From NCBI RefSeq assembly GCF_009295515.1, contig NZ_RQVV01000013.1, positions 1-64,000 on the forward strand: DNA of 64,000 bases, read 5' to 3'. The DNA comes from Erwinia endophytica (GTDB lineage Bacteria > Pseudomonadota > Gammaproteobacteria > Enterobacterales > Enterobacteriaceae). Below, in pieces: positions 24,156-33,209 of this stretch. Positions within the stretch are counted from its first letter, which is position 1. Every line of letters begins with the position of its first letter. A program made the position numbers and the translations under genes. The notes below the pieces were generated by a model, which saw only the letters and a program-made list of their open reading frames with translations, ran no database searches and was not told the DNA's origin.

Positions 24156-26699
24156 TCAGCACCGGGAGTGGGCAGGGGTGTTGCTCAGAAGCCAGTAATG
24201 ATGAGGATTTTCGCTTAAATATTGCAGCGCCTGACGTAAATTTGTCATTGAAATCTGTGGATAAATTTCCTGGGTTAATGGCGATATAGTCAGTTGATGA
24301 TCCAGCCAGTGCTCCACACATTGCGCCGGATTACCGGCTGGCAGCACCGGCAGGGCATGTTGCAGGGCGCGTATTTTTTCCTGCAATTCTTCTGCGGATA
24401 AAGTGACGATAACCTCGGCCATTTCACCGATAAAAGCGCGGATGCAGTGATAAAGCTCCGTTGTCGGGATGGTGGGGGATTGCAGGGCAAACAGCAAACC
24501 AGCCTGGCCCGCGGTCTGGTGAAAACGGCAACTGACCACATAACCGATATTCTTTTCTACCCGCAATCGCTGGAAGAAGCGCGGGGCGAAAAGTGCTGCC
24601 AGCAACTGCCCTGTCGCCCGGGTTAATGGGCTAAACGTTGCCAGCGGGCAGAAGACAATCACCGCCGCATCGTGACTTTGTGTGGTAAAGGTGTATTCCT
24701 TACGGGCGGGTAATGCCGGCGTGTTGTTGGGGCGGTGAGCGTGCAAGGTGGCGGGAAAACGTGACAGCAAACGCGCCAATGCTTGATGCAATTCTCGATC
24801 ACCACCATACAATGCCGCTTGCCATATGACCTCGCCGTCATCTTCTGTCGGGGACTGTAGCAGCGTTGGCAACTGGTTTAGCAGGCAGCGCACGGCGATA
24901 TCACTGACAAGGGCCTGGCGGGTCTGACGATACAGTCGCTCGCTCTGGGCGATAGCCGCTGTCGGGGGGATGTTCAGCGCGGTCAGTACTTTATCCAGGC
25001 TGAACAACAGTAATTCGCTGCTACCGCTGAGTTGTAGCAGCCAGATCCCCTGCTGCTGTGAAAAGTATAGCTCTCCGCCGTAGTGCTGGCACTCTGCCAT
25101 GACCGGTTGCAGGGTGGCGGCGATTAGCGCGGCTTTGCGCGGTGCCAGTTGTTGGCCGGCAAACGGGCTGAGCAACAGCGTAGCCTCGCCGTTCGCCGGG
25201 AACGCCTGTAATGCGGTGGTCGCTACTGGCAGGGAAGGCAATGGCAGCGTGGCGCCAGGTTGGTGGAACGCCATGTTCGCCAGCACGTCGCCGTCACCGT
25301 GAGTTGACTGCCGGGGGGAGTGTGCATCCTGAGCGGCAGGCAGGAGCGGCCAGTCGATCGGGGCGGAACGCAGCGCAAAACCCTGGGCGTGGGTGACGGG
25401 GAGAGAGGCATCCGCTGTCAGCCACAGCCGAGTGGTGTTTTCCGGTGTCAACTGCGCCAGCAGCGTATGCCAGTTGTCCAGCCAGACTGGTGGATGTGCC
25501 GCGGAAGGAGGCGATATCGCCGTGGTGACCGGCGGAAATCCGAAGGCCAGCGCCCGTAGCTGGTCAAGAGGCGTCTGCCGGGCAAAGTGACGTTGCGACA
25601 GACTGGCATAATGCGCTAACTGCTGCGGGGTCAGGTCAGCCAGGCATTGTCGCCAGCGGCGGAACACGGCCTCAATCTCGGCACATTGTTCACGGTGGGG
25701 AGCGCTGAGCTGAAACACCACACTTAGCAGCGATTGTTGCGGGCTACGGTAAGGCTCCCACAACTGAATGTCATGACATAATCCCAACGCCTGTAACGTA
25801 GAAAGCAGGCTGTTTGCCGCCGGGTCAGTCAGCAGTTCCCGTAATACCGACAGCATTGCTGGCGCGACCTGGGTCAGCGGAAAGCTCAACAACAGTTGCT
25901 CAGCGGCGGGACTCTGTAGGGCAAAAGCGCGTTCAGCGCGCAGGATGAGTGGCGCTGGCGGCTGAACATCATTAACGGGGACGGCAGGGAGAGCGGATCC
26001 CGCCTCCTGCCCCACAACTGAGCGGGATGTTGAGGCCGTCGATACCGGGCTGAATGCCAGACCCAGAGTCTTCGCCAGCGCGGCCAGTTCGGCCATGGGG
26101 TGTGGGCCTTGTAGCCACAATCGTAAATGCGGCGCCCGGAAATAACACTGATGATATTGCTGTAATGCCTGACGCAACGCGGGAAGATCCTCGCCAAAGT
26201 GCGCCAGATTGCCCACGTGGAAATGGTGGAAAGGATGAGGAGCGACAAATGCCTGGCTGAGCGCGGCTTCACACCGTGTGGCGTTGTGGCTGGTCAGCAT
26301 CTGGTATTCCGCGTCGATAACCCTGACTTCCTGTTCCACGGCGGCAGCGCTCAGCAGCGGTCTTGCCAGCATATCAACCAGTCTGTTGAGACCGTCAGCC
26401 AGCAGCGGAGGCGTTATCTCAAAGAACCACGCGGTTTGACTGGCCAGCGTGGTGGCATTCAGTCTGGCTCCTTGTGCTGGTGCCCAGGCCATCAAGCGTT
26501 GTTCGTCCTGAAATCCCTCGCTACCGGCAAACAGCACATGTTCCAGCAGATGTGCCAGACCTGGCCACTCAGTCGGTTCCTGATGGCTGCCTGCCGCCAG
26601 TTGGATCAGTGCCGCGGCTCGCGTGGCATACGGATCGTGGATCAGGGTGATACCTAATCCGTTCTCCAGCGTGAGGGACTGCTGATCTGGCGGGTTCAT
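24156..26699 (-). CDS. pqqF: PqqF, M16-family metalloprotease of PQQ biosynthesis
   Basis: An 847-residue zinc protease of the insulinase/pitrilysin (M16) family. The inverted zinc motif HLLEH (His50, Glu53, His54) sits near the N-terminus, and the distal Glu is expected in EQEVRVIDAEYQM. PqqF, usually with PqqG, releases the cross-linked Glu-Tyr dipeptide from PqqA. It is the last gene of pqqABCDEF, starting 10 bases after pqqE, with length as in Klebsiella and Serratia. The C-terminal half (about 430-847) is the inactive M16 repeat and is the least conserved part. Confidence 0.9.
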   Translation of the reverse strand: MNPPDQQSLTLENGLGITLIHDPYATRAAALIQLAAGSHQEPTEWPGLAHLLEHVLFAGSEGFQDEQRLMAWAPAQGARLNATTLASQTAWFFEITPPLLADGLNRLVDMLARPLLSAAAVEQEVRVIDAEYQMLTSHNATRCEAALSQAFVAPHPFHHFHVGNLAHFGEDLPALRQALQQYHQCYFRAPHLRLWLQGPHPMAELAALAKTLGLAFSPVSTASTSRSVVGQEAGSALPAVPVNDVQPPAPLILRAERAFALQSPAAEQLLLSFPLTQVAPAMLSVLRELLTDPAANSLLSTLQALGLCHDIQLWEPYRSPQQSLLSVVFQLSAPHREQCAEIEAVFRRWRQCLADLTPQQLAHYASLSQRHFARQTPLDQLRALAFGFPPVTTAISPPSAAHPPVWLDNWHTLLAQLTPENTTRLWLTADASLPVTHAQGFALRSAPIDWPLLPAAQDAHSPRQSTHGDGDVLANMAFHQPGATLPLPSLPVATTALQAFPANGEATLLLSPFAGQQLAPRKAALIAATLQPVMAECQHYGGELYFSQQQGIWLLQLSGSSELLLFSLDKVLTALNIPPTAAIAQSERLYRQTRQALVSDIAVRCLLNQLPTLLQSPTEDDGEVIWQAALYGGDRELHQALARLLSRFPATLHAHRPNNTPALPARKEYTFTTQSHDAAVIVFCPLATFSPLTRATGQLLAALFAPRFFQRLRVEKNIGYVVSCRFHQTAGQAGLLFALQSPTIPTTELYHCIRAFIGEMAEVIVTLSAEELQEKIRALQHALPVLPAGNPAQCVEHWLDHQLTISPLTQEIYPQISMTNLRQALQYLSENPHHYWLLSNTPAHSRC

Positions 26700-26709
26700 T
26701 GGCGTGGGT

Positions 26710-27843
26710 TCAGACCTTGAAGATCAACTGAGAATTAACGCGGTTGCGAAATTGCAACTGGTCGATCTGGATATTGCTGCAATTGGCCTGTTGGCGTGCC
26801 TCAAGGATCTTGCCATGATGCGGCGATTTGCTGCATACCGGATCGGCGTTATCCGCATTGCCGGTCAGCATAAAGGCCTGACAGCGGCAACCGCCAAAGT
26901 CCTGCTCTTTTTCATCGCAGGATCGACAAGGTTCCGGCATCCAGTCGACGCCGCGATATTTGTTAAAACCGAAGGACTCATACCAGATTTCCTGCAACGT
27001 GTGCTCCAGTACCGACGGGAATTGCACGGGTAACTGGCGGGCGCTGTGGCAGGGCAGGGCCATGCCTTCCGGGGTGACGCTGAGAAAGATCGCCCCCCAT
27101 CCGCCCATACAGCCTTTGGGCCGCTCTTCGTAATAGTCTGGCGTGACGAACAGCAGGTTAGCCAGATTACTGCTGGCGCTCATTTTTTCCCGATAGCGCT
27201 GCACCACTGCTTCCGCCTGGGCAATTTGCTCGCGGGTGGGCAGCAGACCTTCCCGGTTTAGCTGTGCCCAGCCATAAAACTGACAGGTCGCCAGCTCAAC
27301 GTCATCGGCTTCCAGCTCAATAGACAGGTCGATAATACGATCAATTTGATCAATGTTATGCCGGTGCAGTACGAAGTTCAGCACCATCGGGTAGCCATGT
27401 GCTTTTACCGCTTTGGCCATCGCCAGCTTTTGTTGGAAGGCTTTTTGCGAGCCAGCCAGGGCGGCGTTCAGCGTTTCATCGCTGGCCTGAAAGCTAATCT
27501 GGATATGATCCAGTCCAGCTTGTGCGAAGGTATCGATCTTTTTCTCGGTCAGGCCGATACCGGAGGTGATCAGATTGGTATAAAAACCCAATTCGCGCGC
27601 CGCCCGGATCAGATCAGGCAGATCTTTACGCACCAGAGGCTCGCCGCCAGAAAAGCCCAGTTGTACGGCACCCATCTGGCGGGCCTGTTTAAAGACCTCG
27701 ATCCACTGCGCAGTGCTCAGCTCTTTTTCTTGCTGAGCAAAATCCAGCGGGTTGGAGCAGTACGGACACTGCAATGGACAGCGGTAGGTCAGTTCCGCCA
27801 ACAACCACAATGGCGGGTTAATCTGAGGTTTAAGCTGGTTCAC
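26710..27843 (-). CDS. pqqE: PqqE, radical SAM PqqA-peptide cyclase
   Basis: A 377-residue radical SAM enzyme that forms the Glu-Tyr carbon-carbon bond in the PqqA peptide. The radical SAM cluster motif is Cys22, Cys26, Cys29 (RCPLQCPYC). A C-terminal SPASM domain carries further cysteines ([25 protein letters not shown]) for auxiliary clusters. It overlaps pqqD by 14 bases, so they are translationally coupled. PqqD is the peptide chaperone delivering PqqA to it. Confidence 0.95.
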   Translation of the reverse strand: MNQLKPQINPPLWLLAELTYRCPLQCPYCSNPLDFAQQEKELSTAQWIEVFKQARQMGAVQLGFSGGEPLVRKDLPDLIRAARELGFYTNLITSGIGLTEKKIDTFAQAGLDHIQISFQASDETLNAALAGSQKAFQQKLAMAKAVKAHGYPMVLNFVLHRHNIDQIDRIIDLSIELEADDVELATCQFYGWAQLNREGLLPTREQIAQAEAVVQRYREKMSASSNLANLLFVTPDYYEERPKGCMGGWGAIFLSVTPEGMALPCHSARQLPVQFPSVLEHTLQEIWYESFGFNKYRGVDWMPEPCRSCDEKEQDFGGCRCQAFMLTGNADNADPVCSKSPHHGKILEARQQANCSNIQIDQLQFRNRVNSQLIFKV

Positions 27844-28114
27844 GGAAAATTATCCACTTTTGTTCAAAAGCCTGGCCGAAGAATGCCTTCACATCGTCGT
27901 CCACTCCGCCGGCATCCGGGAATGCCACGTTCAGTTCAGCGATGAGCGCGGCCACCGGGCGCACGCCATCCACCCGTTGCAGGATGGCGGCGGCACTCTC
28001 ATTCAGTTTAGCCATGCCTTCCGGATAGAGGATCACATGGCAGTTCTGCGTCGCTTCCCATTGCAGGCGGTAGCCGCGACGAAAAGCCGGAATATGCTGG
28101 TCGTTAATCTCCAT
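27830..28114 (-). CDS. pqqD: PqqD, PqqA-binding peptide chaperone
   Basis: A 94-residue RiPP-recognition-element protein. Conserved blocks are [35 protein letters not shown] and VKAFFGQAF. It binds the PqqA precursor and presents it to PqqE. The start codon overlaps the last base of pqqC and the end overlaps pqqE, a tightly packed operon. The length is normal for the family. Confidence 0.95.
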   Translation of the reverse strand: MEINDQHIPAFRRGYRLQWEATQNCHVILYPEGMAKLNESAAAILQRVDGVRPVAALIAELNVAFPDAGGVDDDVKAFFGQAFEQKWIIFREPA

Positions 28115-28902
28115 TACAGCAGCCTCTGATGATGCCAGACCACCTGGTCGGTCACGGTGTGATAAGGCGGACGGTGCAGCTCATAGGCCATGCTCATCGC
28201 ATCCAGCATGCTCCACAAAATATCCAGCTTGAACTGCAGAATTTGCAGCATGCGCTGTTGTTTCTCGACTGTGGTGCAGTAGGCTTTCGCCAGCGCCAGA
28301 CCGTGTTCAACATCACGACGGGCCTGGCTCAGACGGCTGCGGAAATAGTCGTAGCCTGCCGCTTCAATCCACGGGTAATGCTGCGGCCAGCCATCCAGCC
28401 GCGCCTGATGGATTTGCGGGGCGAACAGCTCAGTCAGTGAGCTACAGGCCGCTTCCTGCCAGACGGCGCGACGGGCAAAGTTGACGTAGGCATCCACCGC
28501 AAAACGCACGCCGGGCAGTACCATCTCTTCCGACAGCAGTCTTTTACGATCCAGTCCCACGGCTTCACCCAGCCGCAGCCAGGCTTCAATACCGCCTTCG
28601 TTATCTGCGTGTCCATCGTGATCGAGAATACGTTGCACCCATTTACGCCGGGTTTGTGGGTCCGGACAGTTGGCCATAATCGCAGCGTCTTTCAGCGGGA
28701 TACTGGTCTGGTAATAGAAACGGTTTGCCACCCAACCCTGGATTTGCTGGCGGTTAGCCTGCCCGTTGTGCATCGCAATGTGGTATGGATGATGGATATG
28801 GTAATAAGCGCCCCGGGCGCGCAACGCCTGCTCGAACGCCTCAGGCGTCATCAGTTCTGCCGTCATGGTGTCTGGCTTCATCTTCATCTCACTAAAGGTC
28901 AA
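28114..28902 (-). CDS. pqqC: PqqC, pyrroloquinoline-quinone synthase
   Basis: A cofactor-free oxidase of 251-262 residues that performs the last ring closure and eight-electron oxidation to PQQ. Strong landmarks are [54 protein letters not shown] and [12 protein letters not shown]. The frame opens at 28902 inside the end of pqqB. Internal ATGs a few codons later (28887, 28881, 28863) could be the true start, since relatives begin close to the [10 protein letters not shown] block. Confidence 0.94.
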   Translation of the reverse strand: MTFSEMKMKPDTMTAELMTPEAFEQALRARGAYYHIHHPYHIAMHNGQANRQQIQGWVANRFYYQTSIPLKDAAIMANCPDPQTRRKWVQRILDHDGHADNEGGIEAWLRLGEAVGLDRKRLLSEEMVLPGVRFAVDAYVNFARRAVWQEAACSSLTELFAPQIHQARLDGWPQHYPWIEAAGYDYFRSRLSQARRDVEHGLALAKAYCTTVEKQQRMLQILQFKLDILWSMLDAMSMAYELHRPPYHTVTDQVVWHHQRLL

Positions 28903-29803
28903 TTTGCATCCCGTCCCAACTGACTTCGATTCCGGCTTGCGTCAGCGCCTGACGTTCAGCCGACTCTTCGTCAAGGATCGGGTTGGTGTTATTGATATGA
29001 ATCAGGATTTTGCGTTCCGCCGGCAGTGAGGACAGCAGCGCTATCAGTCCCTGTTCCTCCGCCAGCGCCAGGTGCCCCATATCTCTGCCAGTATGGTGTC
29101 CAACGCCGGTGGTCTCCATCTCGTTATCCTGCCAGAGCGTACCGTCAATCAGCAGACAGTCGGCACGGCGTAACCAGCCCATCAGCGCGCGGTCTGTTTC
29201 GCCCAGACCCGGCGCATACAGCAGGGTTTTACCGTTACGGCTATCTTCGATAAACAGCGCGACGTTATGGCCAGGCAGCGGTTTATTGCGGTACTGCGAA
29301 TAGGGCGGCGCGTTGCTGAGCAGCGGGATAGCCGTGAACTTCAACGCGGGACAGACGGCGACAGAGAAAGGTTCTCCGGGCTGGATGGGATGATGGACCA
29401 GGCCACCATTCCAGTGACTGAGCAGGTTGAAAATCGGGAAACCCGTGGTCAGGTCATCGTGCACTTCCGACGTACACCATACCTGATGCGGACAACCTTC
29501 GCGCAGACTTAGCAGACCGGTGGTATGGTCTATCTGGCTGTCGGTCAGGATAATCGAGCCAATCCCGGTGCCACGTAGCACGCCTTTTTTGTTCAGCGCA
29601 GGCGTGGCGGCAATCTGATGCGCGATATCCGGCGAAGCGTTGCACAGGACAAAGTCGATGCCATTATCACTGATGGCGATCGAAGACTGGGTGCGCGCGG
29701 AGGCTTTTATGGTGCCGTTACGCACGCCCTGACAGTTTCTGCAGTTGCAGTTCCACTGAGGGAAACCGCCACCCGCTGCAGAACCGAGCACGTTAATCTG
29801 CAT
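28892..29803 (-). CDS. pqqB: PqqB, metallo-beta-lactamase-fold oxygenase of PQQ biosynthesis
   Basis: A 303-residue protein of the metallo-hydrolase fold that hydroxylates the Glu-Tyr intermediate. The start [24 protein letters not shown] is diagnostic. Metal-site residues include the modified HxHxDH region ([12 protein letters not shown]). It follows pqqA after a 55-base gap containing a terminator-like hairpin and overlaps pqqC by 11 bases. Confidence 0.95.
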   Translation of the reverse strand: MQINVLGSAAGGGFPQWNCNCRNCQGVRNGTIKASARTQSSIAISDNGIDFVLCNASPDIAHQIAATPALNKKGVLRGTGIGSIILTDSQIDHTTGLLSLREGCPHQVWCTSEVHDDLTTGFPIFNLLSHWNGGLVHHPIQPGEPFSVAVCPALKFTAIPLLSNAPPYSQYRNKPLPGHNVALFIEDSRNGKTLLYAPGLGETDRALMGWLRRADCLLIDGTLWQDNEMETTGVGHHTGRDMGHLALAEEQGLIALLSSLPAERKILIHINNTNPILDEESAERQALTQAGIEVSWDGMQIDL

Positions 29804-29828
29804 GTGTAGACCAGGCTAAGAAATAAAA

Positions 29829-29851
29829 GAAAATGCCCACTGTTGTGGGCA
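29829..29851 (-). terminator. attenuator-like hairpin between pqqA and pqqB
   Basis: TGCCCAC (29834-29840) and GTGGGCA (29845-29851) form a perfect 7-bp stem. On the transcribed minus strand it is followed by TTTTCTTTTATTT, so it is a plausible partial terminator. Such an element lets pqqA be made in excess over pqqBCDEF. Confidence 0.7.
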
Positions 29852-29858
29852 TAAGGGA

Positions 29859-29930
29859 TTAGCGGTTAGAGATGTACAGCGTTACTTCTAAGCCCAGGCG
29901 TAAATCAACAAATTCAGGTTTAGTCCACAT
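29859..29930 (-). CDS. pqqA: PqqA, PQQ precursor peptide
   Basis: A 23-residue precursor peptide, [20 protein letters not shown] followed by SNR. The E-x-x-x-Y pair that becomes PQQ is Glu15 and Tyr19 within LEVTLY. A good ribosome site (AGAGGAG) lies 10 bases upstream. It is too short for usual gene-finding but certain, given that it matches the known PqqA almost residue for residue and heads the pqqBCDEF operon. Confidence 0.97.
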   Translation of the reverse strand: MWTKPEFVDLRLGLEVTLYISNR

Positions 29931-30093
29931 GGTAAAACTCCTCTTGTTATTAACAAATGTCTGCCGTTAAGTTCGGCAGGTAATCAGCTTATTGTCAAAT
30001 ATCGACGATTTGGCGGCGCAAATGTTGCGCCTATGTCACATCGAGGTCAACCCTGTAAGCCGCAGGAATGAGAGATAATGAAACGTCATGCGC

Positions 30094-31143
30094 TCATTCT
30101 CCCCATGTTTTTTTCAGTACCTGTAGCCAGTTACGCCAGCAGATTTTTTCAATCAGCCTGGTGGAATAACCTGCTGAGGCCATGGCGTCGACCAGACGCG
30201 GTAACCCGGCAACATCGCCCAGTTCATTCGGCACGCTGATGCCATCGAAATCCGATCCCAGCCCGACGTGGTCTTCACCCAGCTTATCGATCAGGGCATC
30301 CAGATGACGGACAATCTCGCTGAGCGGGGTATTCTGGTCGCGTTTACCATCGGCGCGCAGAAACGCGTTGCCGAAGTTAACACCCACCAGCCCTTTGCTT
30401 TCAGCAATCGCCTGTAACTGGCGGTCCGTCAGATTACGTGGCTGTGGGCACAACGCATGCACGTTGGAATGGCTGGCGACCAGCGGCGCGGTACTGTGTT
30501 CCGCGGTCTGCCAGAAGGCTTGCTCATTCATATGGGAAAGATCGATCAGCAATTTTTTCTGATTACAGACCCGCAGTAGATTCAGGCCGGCGGGAGTCAG
30601 CCCTTCGCCGCTGTCTGGTGAACAGGGAAAATCACCCGTGACGCCGGTGCCAAACACATTCCGCAGGTTCCACAACGGCCCGATACTGCGCAATCCAGCG
30701 GCTACCCAGCTATCTAACTGACTGCATTCTGCGTCCAGCGCTTCAGCGCCTTCAATATGCAGCACCATGGCCAGCACTCCCTGCGCGATGCACTGTTCGA
30801 TTTCACCCGCGCTACGGCAGATGCGGGCCTGACCAGCAGACTGCGCGGCAATGCGATGCAACAGGGCTATTTGCGCCTCAGTAATCGCCAGCGGGCAGTG
30901 CTGCTCTTCGCGGTACGCGGCGTTATGCTGCTTAGCATACTGCGCTGGCGGGACAAAAACGGCGAATAAGCCACCCGCAAAACCGCCCCGGCGCATCCGC
31001 GCCATATCCAGATGTCCACTCAGTGAGCCGTGGAGAAAATCGGTCATGGCAGCATCCGTCGACGGTTGCAACCATAGCCGCAGCAGCACGTCGTTATGTC
31101 CGTCAAAGACAGGAAAGGGAGCAACAGAGGGTATCGGGATCAT
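30094..31143 (-). CDS. M19-family (membrane/renal-type) dipeptidase
   Basis: A 349-residue zinc dipeptidase of family M19. Metal-binding signatures are FDGHNDVLLRLW near the N-terminus, LHIEGAEALD (bridging Glu), IDLSHMNEQAFWQ, VASHSNVHALCPQPRNLTD and GLGSDFDGI. It has no signal peptide and is probably cytoplasmic. It lies 163 bases upstream of pqqA on the same strand. A role in PQQ-peptide turnover is suggested only by position; it could equally process unrelated dipeptides. Confidence 0.88.
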   Translation of the reverse strand: MIPIPSVAPFPVFDGHNDVLLRLWLQPSTDAAMTDFLHGSLSGHLDMARMRRGGFAGGLFAVFVPPAQYAKQHNAAYREEQHCPLAITEAQIALLHRIAAQSAGQARICRSAGEIEQCIAQGVLAMVLHIEGAEALDAECSQLDSWVAAGLRSIGPLWNLRNVFGTGVTGDFPCSPDSGEGLTPAGLNLLRVCNQKKLLIDLSHMNEQAFWQTAEHSTAPLVASHSNVHALCPQPRNLTDRQLQAIAESKGLVGVNFGNAFLRADGKRDQNTPLSEIVRHLDALIDKLGEDHVGLGSDFDGISVPNELGDVAGLPRLVDAMASAGYSTRLIEKICWRNWLQVLKKTWGE

Positions 31144-31498
31144 CGGCTCAAGATTGTCGGTTATTATGAATCAAAAGGTTCATTATGGCATTAATAATAG
31201 CCTAAAGCGTGCTGATGGCGCCCCGCTAAAAAGTGCGGTGAAAAGTAAAGATAGCGCCAGAACAGTGGATAAATGTTACGACAGACTGATACTTTCCCGG
31301 CATTTTTCATCTTACCAGCGTGCTGCTGACGTGAGCCGGTTCCGCCTACCTGACGGGTAACCCCCTGAGGGCTGTTTGCCGGGCGCCATCCCTTGTCGGA
31401 AACCAAAAACATTTTTAGCGGTTTTACCCTGTAACTGGAATGACTCAGGGTGTAGATTATCGTCATATCATTAACTATATAACGATGAGTTTCCAACG
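31144..31498. other. divergent control region upstream of the molybdate/tungstate genes
   Basis: About 355 bases with no gene. It contains a ModE operator at 31459-31486 and GC-rich potential stems further up: CCCGGCA near 31288 with TGCCGGG near 31376, and ACCCTG with CAGGGT at about 31426-31452. These may form a structured leader, but I could not match a known riboswitch class. Confidence 0.5.
31459..31486. promoter_or_regulatory. ModE operator
   Basis: ATCGTCATAT then 8 bases then ATATAACGAT. The two arms are inverted repeats with one mismatch, and the 28-base layout equals the ModE consensus ATCGnTATATA-n6-TATATAACGAT. It sits 12 bases before the start of the binding-protein gene, where ModE-molybdate would block transcription. 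Confidence 0.85.
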
Positions 31499-32440
31499 AT
31501 GTTTGATTTGAAAATATTGAATCCGATCCGCCTGGCAGGAACGGTTGTCGTACTGTTTGCGCTGTCCTCCCCGGTGGTCCATGCCGCGGAGGATTTTCGC
31601 GTCACTTATGCCGGTTCGATGGGCGTGGTAATGGACAAAGCCCTCGGTCCGGCTTTTGCCAAAGCCAACCAGGTGAATTATCAGGGCCAGGGGCAGGGGG
31701 CATATGGGATGGCTAATCTGCTGGCCAGCAAAAAAGTGGTGGCGGATGTGTTTGTTTCTATCACTCCCGGGCCAATAGCCGTGTTGCAAAAAGCGGGGCT
31801 GGTGGATAAAGCCGTGCCGGTCGCCAGCACCAGCATGGTGATTGCTTATAACCCGAAAGGAAAATACGCCGGGGCTTTTAATGCCATTCGTGACCATAGA
31901 CCAGGTGCGCAGCCGTGGTGGCAAGTGTTGCAAACCCCCTCACTGCGTTTTGGTCGTACCGATCCGGCGACAGATCCTCAGGGGCAGAACATCATTTTCA
32001 CCATGATGCTGGCCAGCCGTTATTATCAACAGCCGGGCCTGGCGGAAAAGATTCTGGGCGAAACGCAAAACCCACAGCAGGTGTTCGCGGAAGGTGGCCT
32101 GCTGACACGGCTGGAGGCGGGACAGATTGACGCTTCTTCTGGTTATGAGAGCGCCACCCGTTCTGCGCATCTGCCTTATATCACCCTGCCGGATGAAATT
32201 AATCTGAGCAATCCTGACATGGATGCTGACTGGTACAGCAAAGTGAGCTTTGACATCACTGATGCCAAAGGTCAGAAAAAAACGCTGCACACTCAACCGC
32301 TGGTGTTCTACGCCGCAGTGCTGAAAAATGCCCCACATCCGGAACTGGCGCAGAAGTTTGTCCAGTTTATGCAGAGCAAAGCGGGTCAGGCACTGTTTGA
32401 GAAAAACGGTTACGGCGCGCCAAAAGGCGGGGCAATGTAA
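31499..32440 (+). CDS. periplasmic molybdate/tungstate-binding protein
   Basis: A 313-residue ABC-transporter binding protein. The signal peptide (about 1-29) ends VVHAAED. The mature part opens FRVTYAGSMGVVMDKALGPAFAKA, with VFVSITPGPIAVL and SSGYESATRSAHLPYITLP, resembling WtpA/tungstate-molybdate binding proteins more than classic ModA. The ModE operator immediately upstream independently supports a molybdate or tungstate role. The permease gene follows at once. Specificity between molybdate and tungstate cannot be read from the sequence by eye. Confidence 0.8.
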   Translation: MFDLKILNPIRLAGTVVVLFALSSPVVHAAEDFRVTYAGSMGVVMDKALGPAFAKANQVNYQGQGQGAYGMANLLASKKVVADVFVSITPGPIAVLQKAGLVDKAVPVASTSMVIAYNPKGKYAGAFNAIRDHRPGAQPWWQVLQTPSLRFGRTDPATDPQGQNIIFTMMLASRYYQQPGLAEKILGETQNPQQVFAEGGLLTRLEAGQIDASSGYESATRSAHLPYITLPDEINLSNPDMDADWYSKVSFDITDAKGQKKTLHTQPLVFYAAVLKNAPHPELAQKFVQFMQSKAGQALFEKNGYGAPKGGAM

Positions 32441-32441
32441 A

Positions 32442-33209
32442 TTGCGTTCGCTGTGGCTGGGGGTGCCAGCGGTTCTGTTGCTGCTGCTTCCCTTTTTGAC
32501 CCTGACGTGGATAACCCCGTGGTCCGGTTTTCACCTTGCGTATGGTGATGGTCAGGCGGTTGCCACCTCGCTGGGGATGAGCGCTATCGCTATCCCATTG
32601 ATTATCCTGCTTGGCTTACCGCTGGCGTTATGGCTGGCGAGAACTGGCTCCCGCTGGCGAGGCATGGTAGAGGTGGCGGTGTTGATGCCCCTGCTGGCCC
32701 CGCCCCTGGCGATGGGGATCCTGTTGGTGTCGGTTTTTGGGCCCTATGGTTCGATAGGCGAGGCGCTTTCCGCCATAGGGCTGGCGTTAAATAACAACGC
32801 TGGAGCCTTTGTTATCGCCCAGATTTATGGCGGGTTACCCTATTTTGTGTTGTCTGCGCGCGCTGCGTTTGAGAACGTGCCGGTGGATATTGAAGAAGCG
32901 GGCCAGACGTTGGGGGCATCGGTCTGGCAAATTTTCTGGCGACTGACCCTGCCGCAGGCGGCAAGAGGGCTGGCAGCGGCGCTGGCGATCACCTGGGTCA
33001 GGGTGATTGGCGAGTTCGGCATCGTGTTGGTGTTCAGCTACTTCCCCCAGGGGATCCCGGTCAAATTGTTTATCAACCTGCAAAATGAGGGGGTTGATTC
33101 CGTTTATGCCTTGCTGTGGGTGCTGCTGGCAACCACGTTGCCATTGCCTTTATGGTGCGTGATGCGCGCCGGACGCCAGGCCTTATTAAGGCATCGTGAC
33201 GTATCTTGA
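32442..33209 (+). CDS. molybdate/tungstate ABC transporter permease
   Basis: A roughly 255-residue inner-membrane permease with about six hydrophobic segments and the binding-protein-dependent transport (EAA) loop EEAGQTLGASVWQIFWRLTLPQA. The start is taken as TTG at 32442, one base after the upstream stop codon, because the earlier part of the frame overlaps the binding-protein gene in another frame. Coupled translation with the binding protein is likely. No ATP-binding subunit follows; the next gene is an unrelated regulator on the other strand. The ATPase must come from elsewhere, or the system is incomplete. Confidence 0.8.
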   Translation: MRSLWLGVPAVLLLLLPFLTLTWITPWSGFHLAYGDGQAVATSLGMSAIAIPLIILLGLPLALWLARTGSRWRGMVEVAVLMPLLAPPLAMGILLVSVFGPYGSIGEALSAIGLALNNNAGAFVIAQIYGGLPYFVLSARAAFENVPVDIEEAGQTLGASVWQIFWRLTLPQAARGLAAALAITWVRVIGEFGIVLVFSYFPQGIPVKLFINLQNEGVDSVYALLWVLLATTLPLPLWCVMRAGRQALLRHRDVS

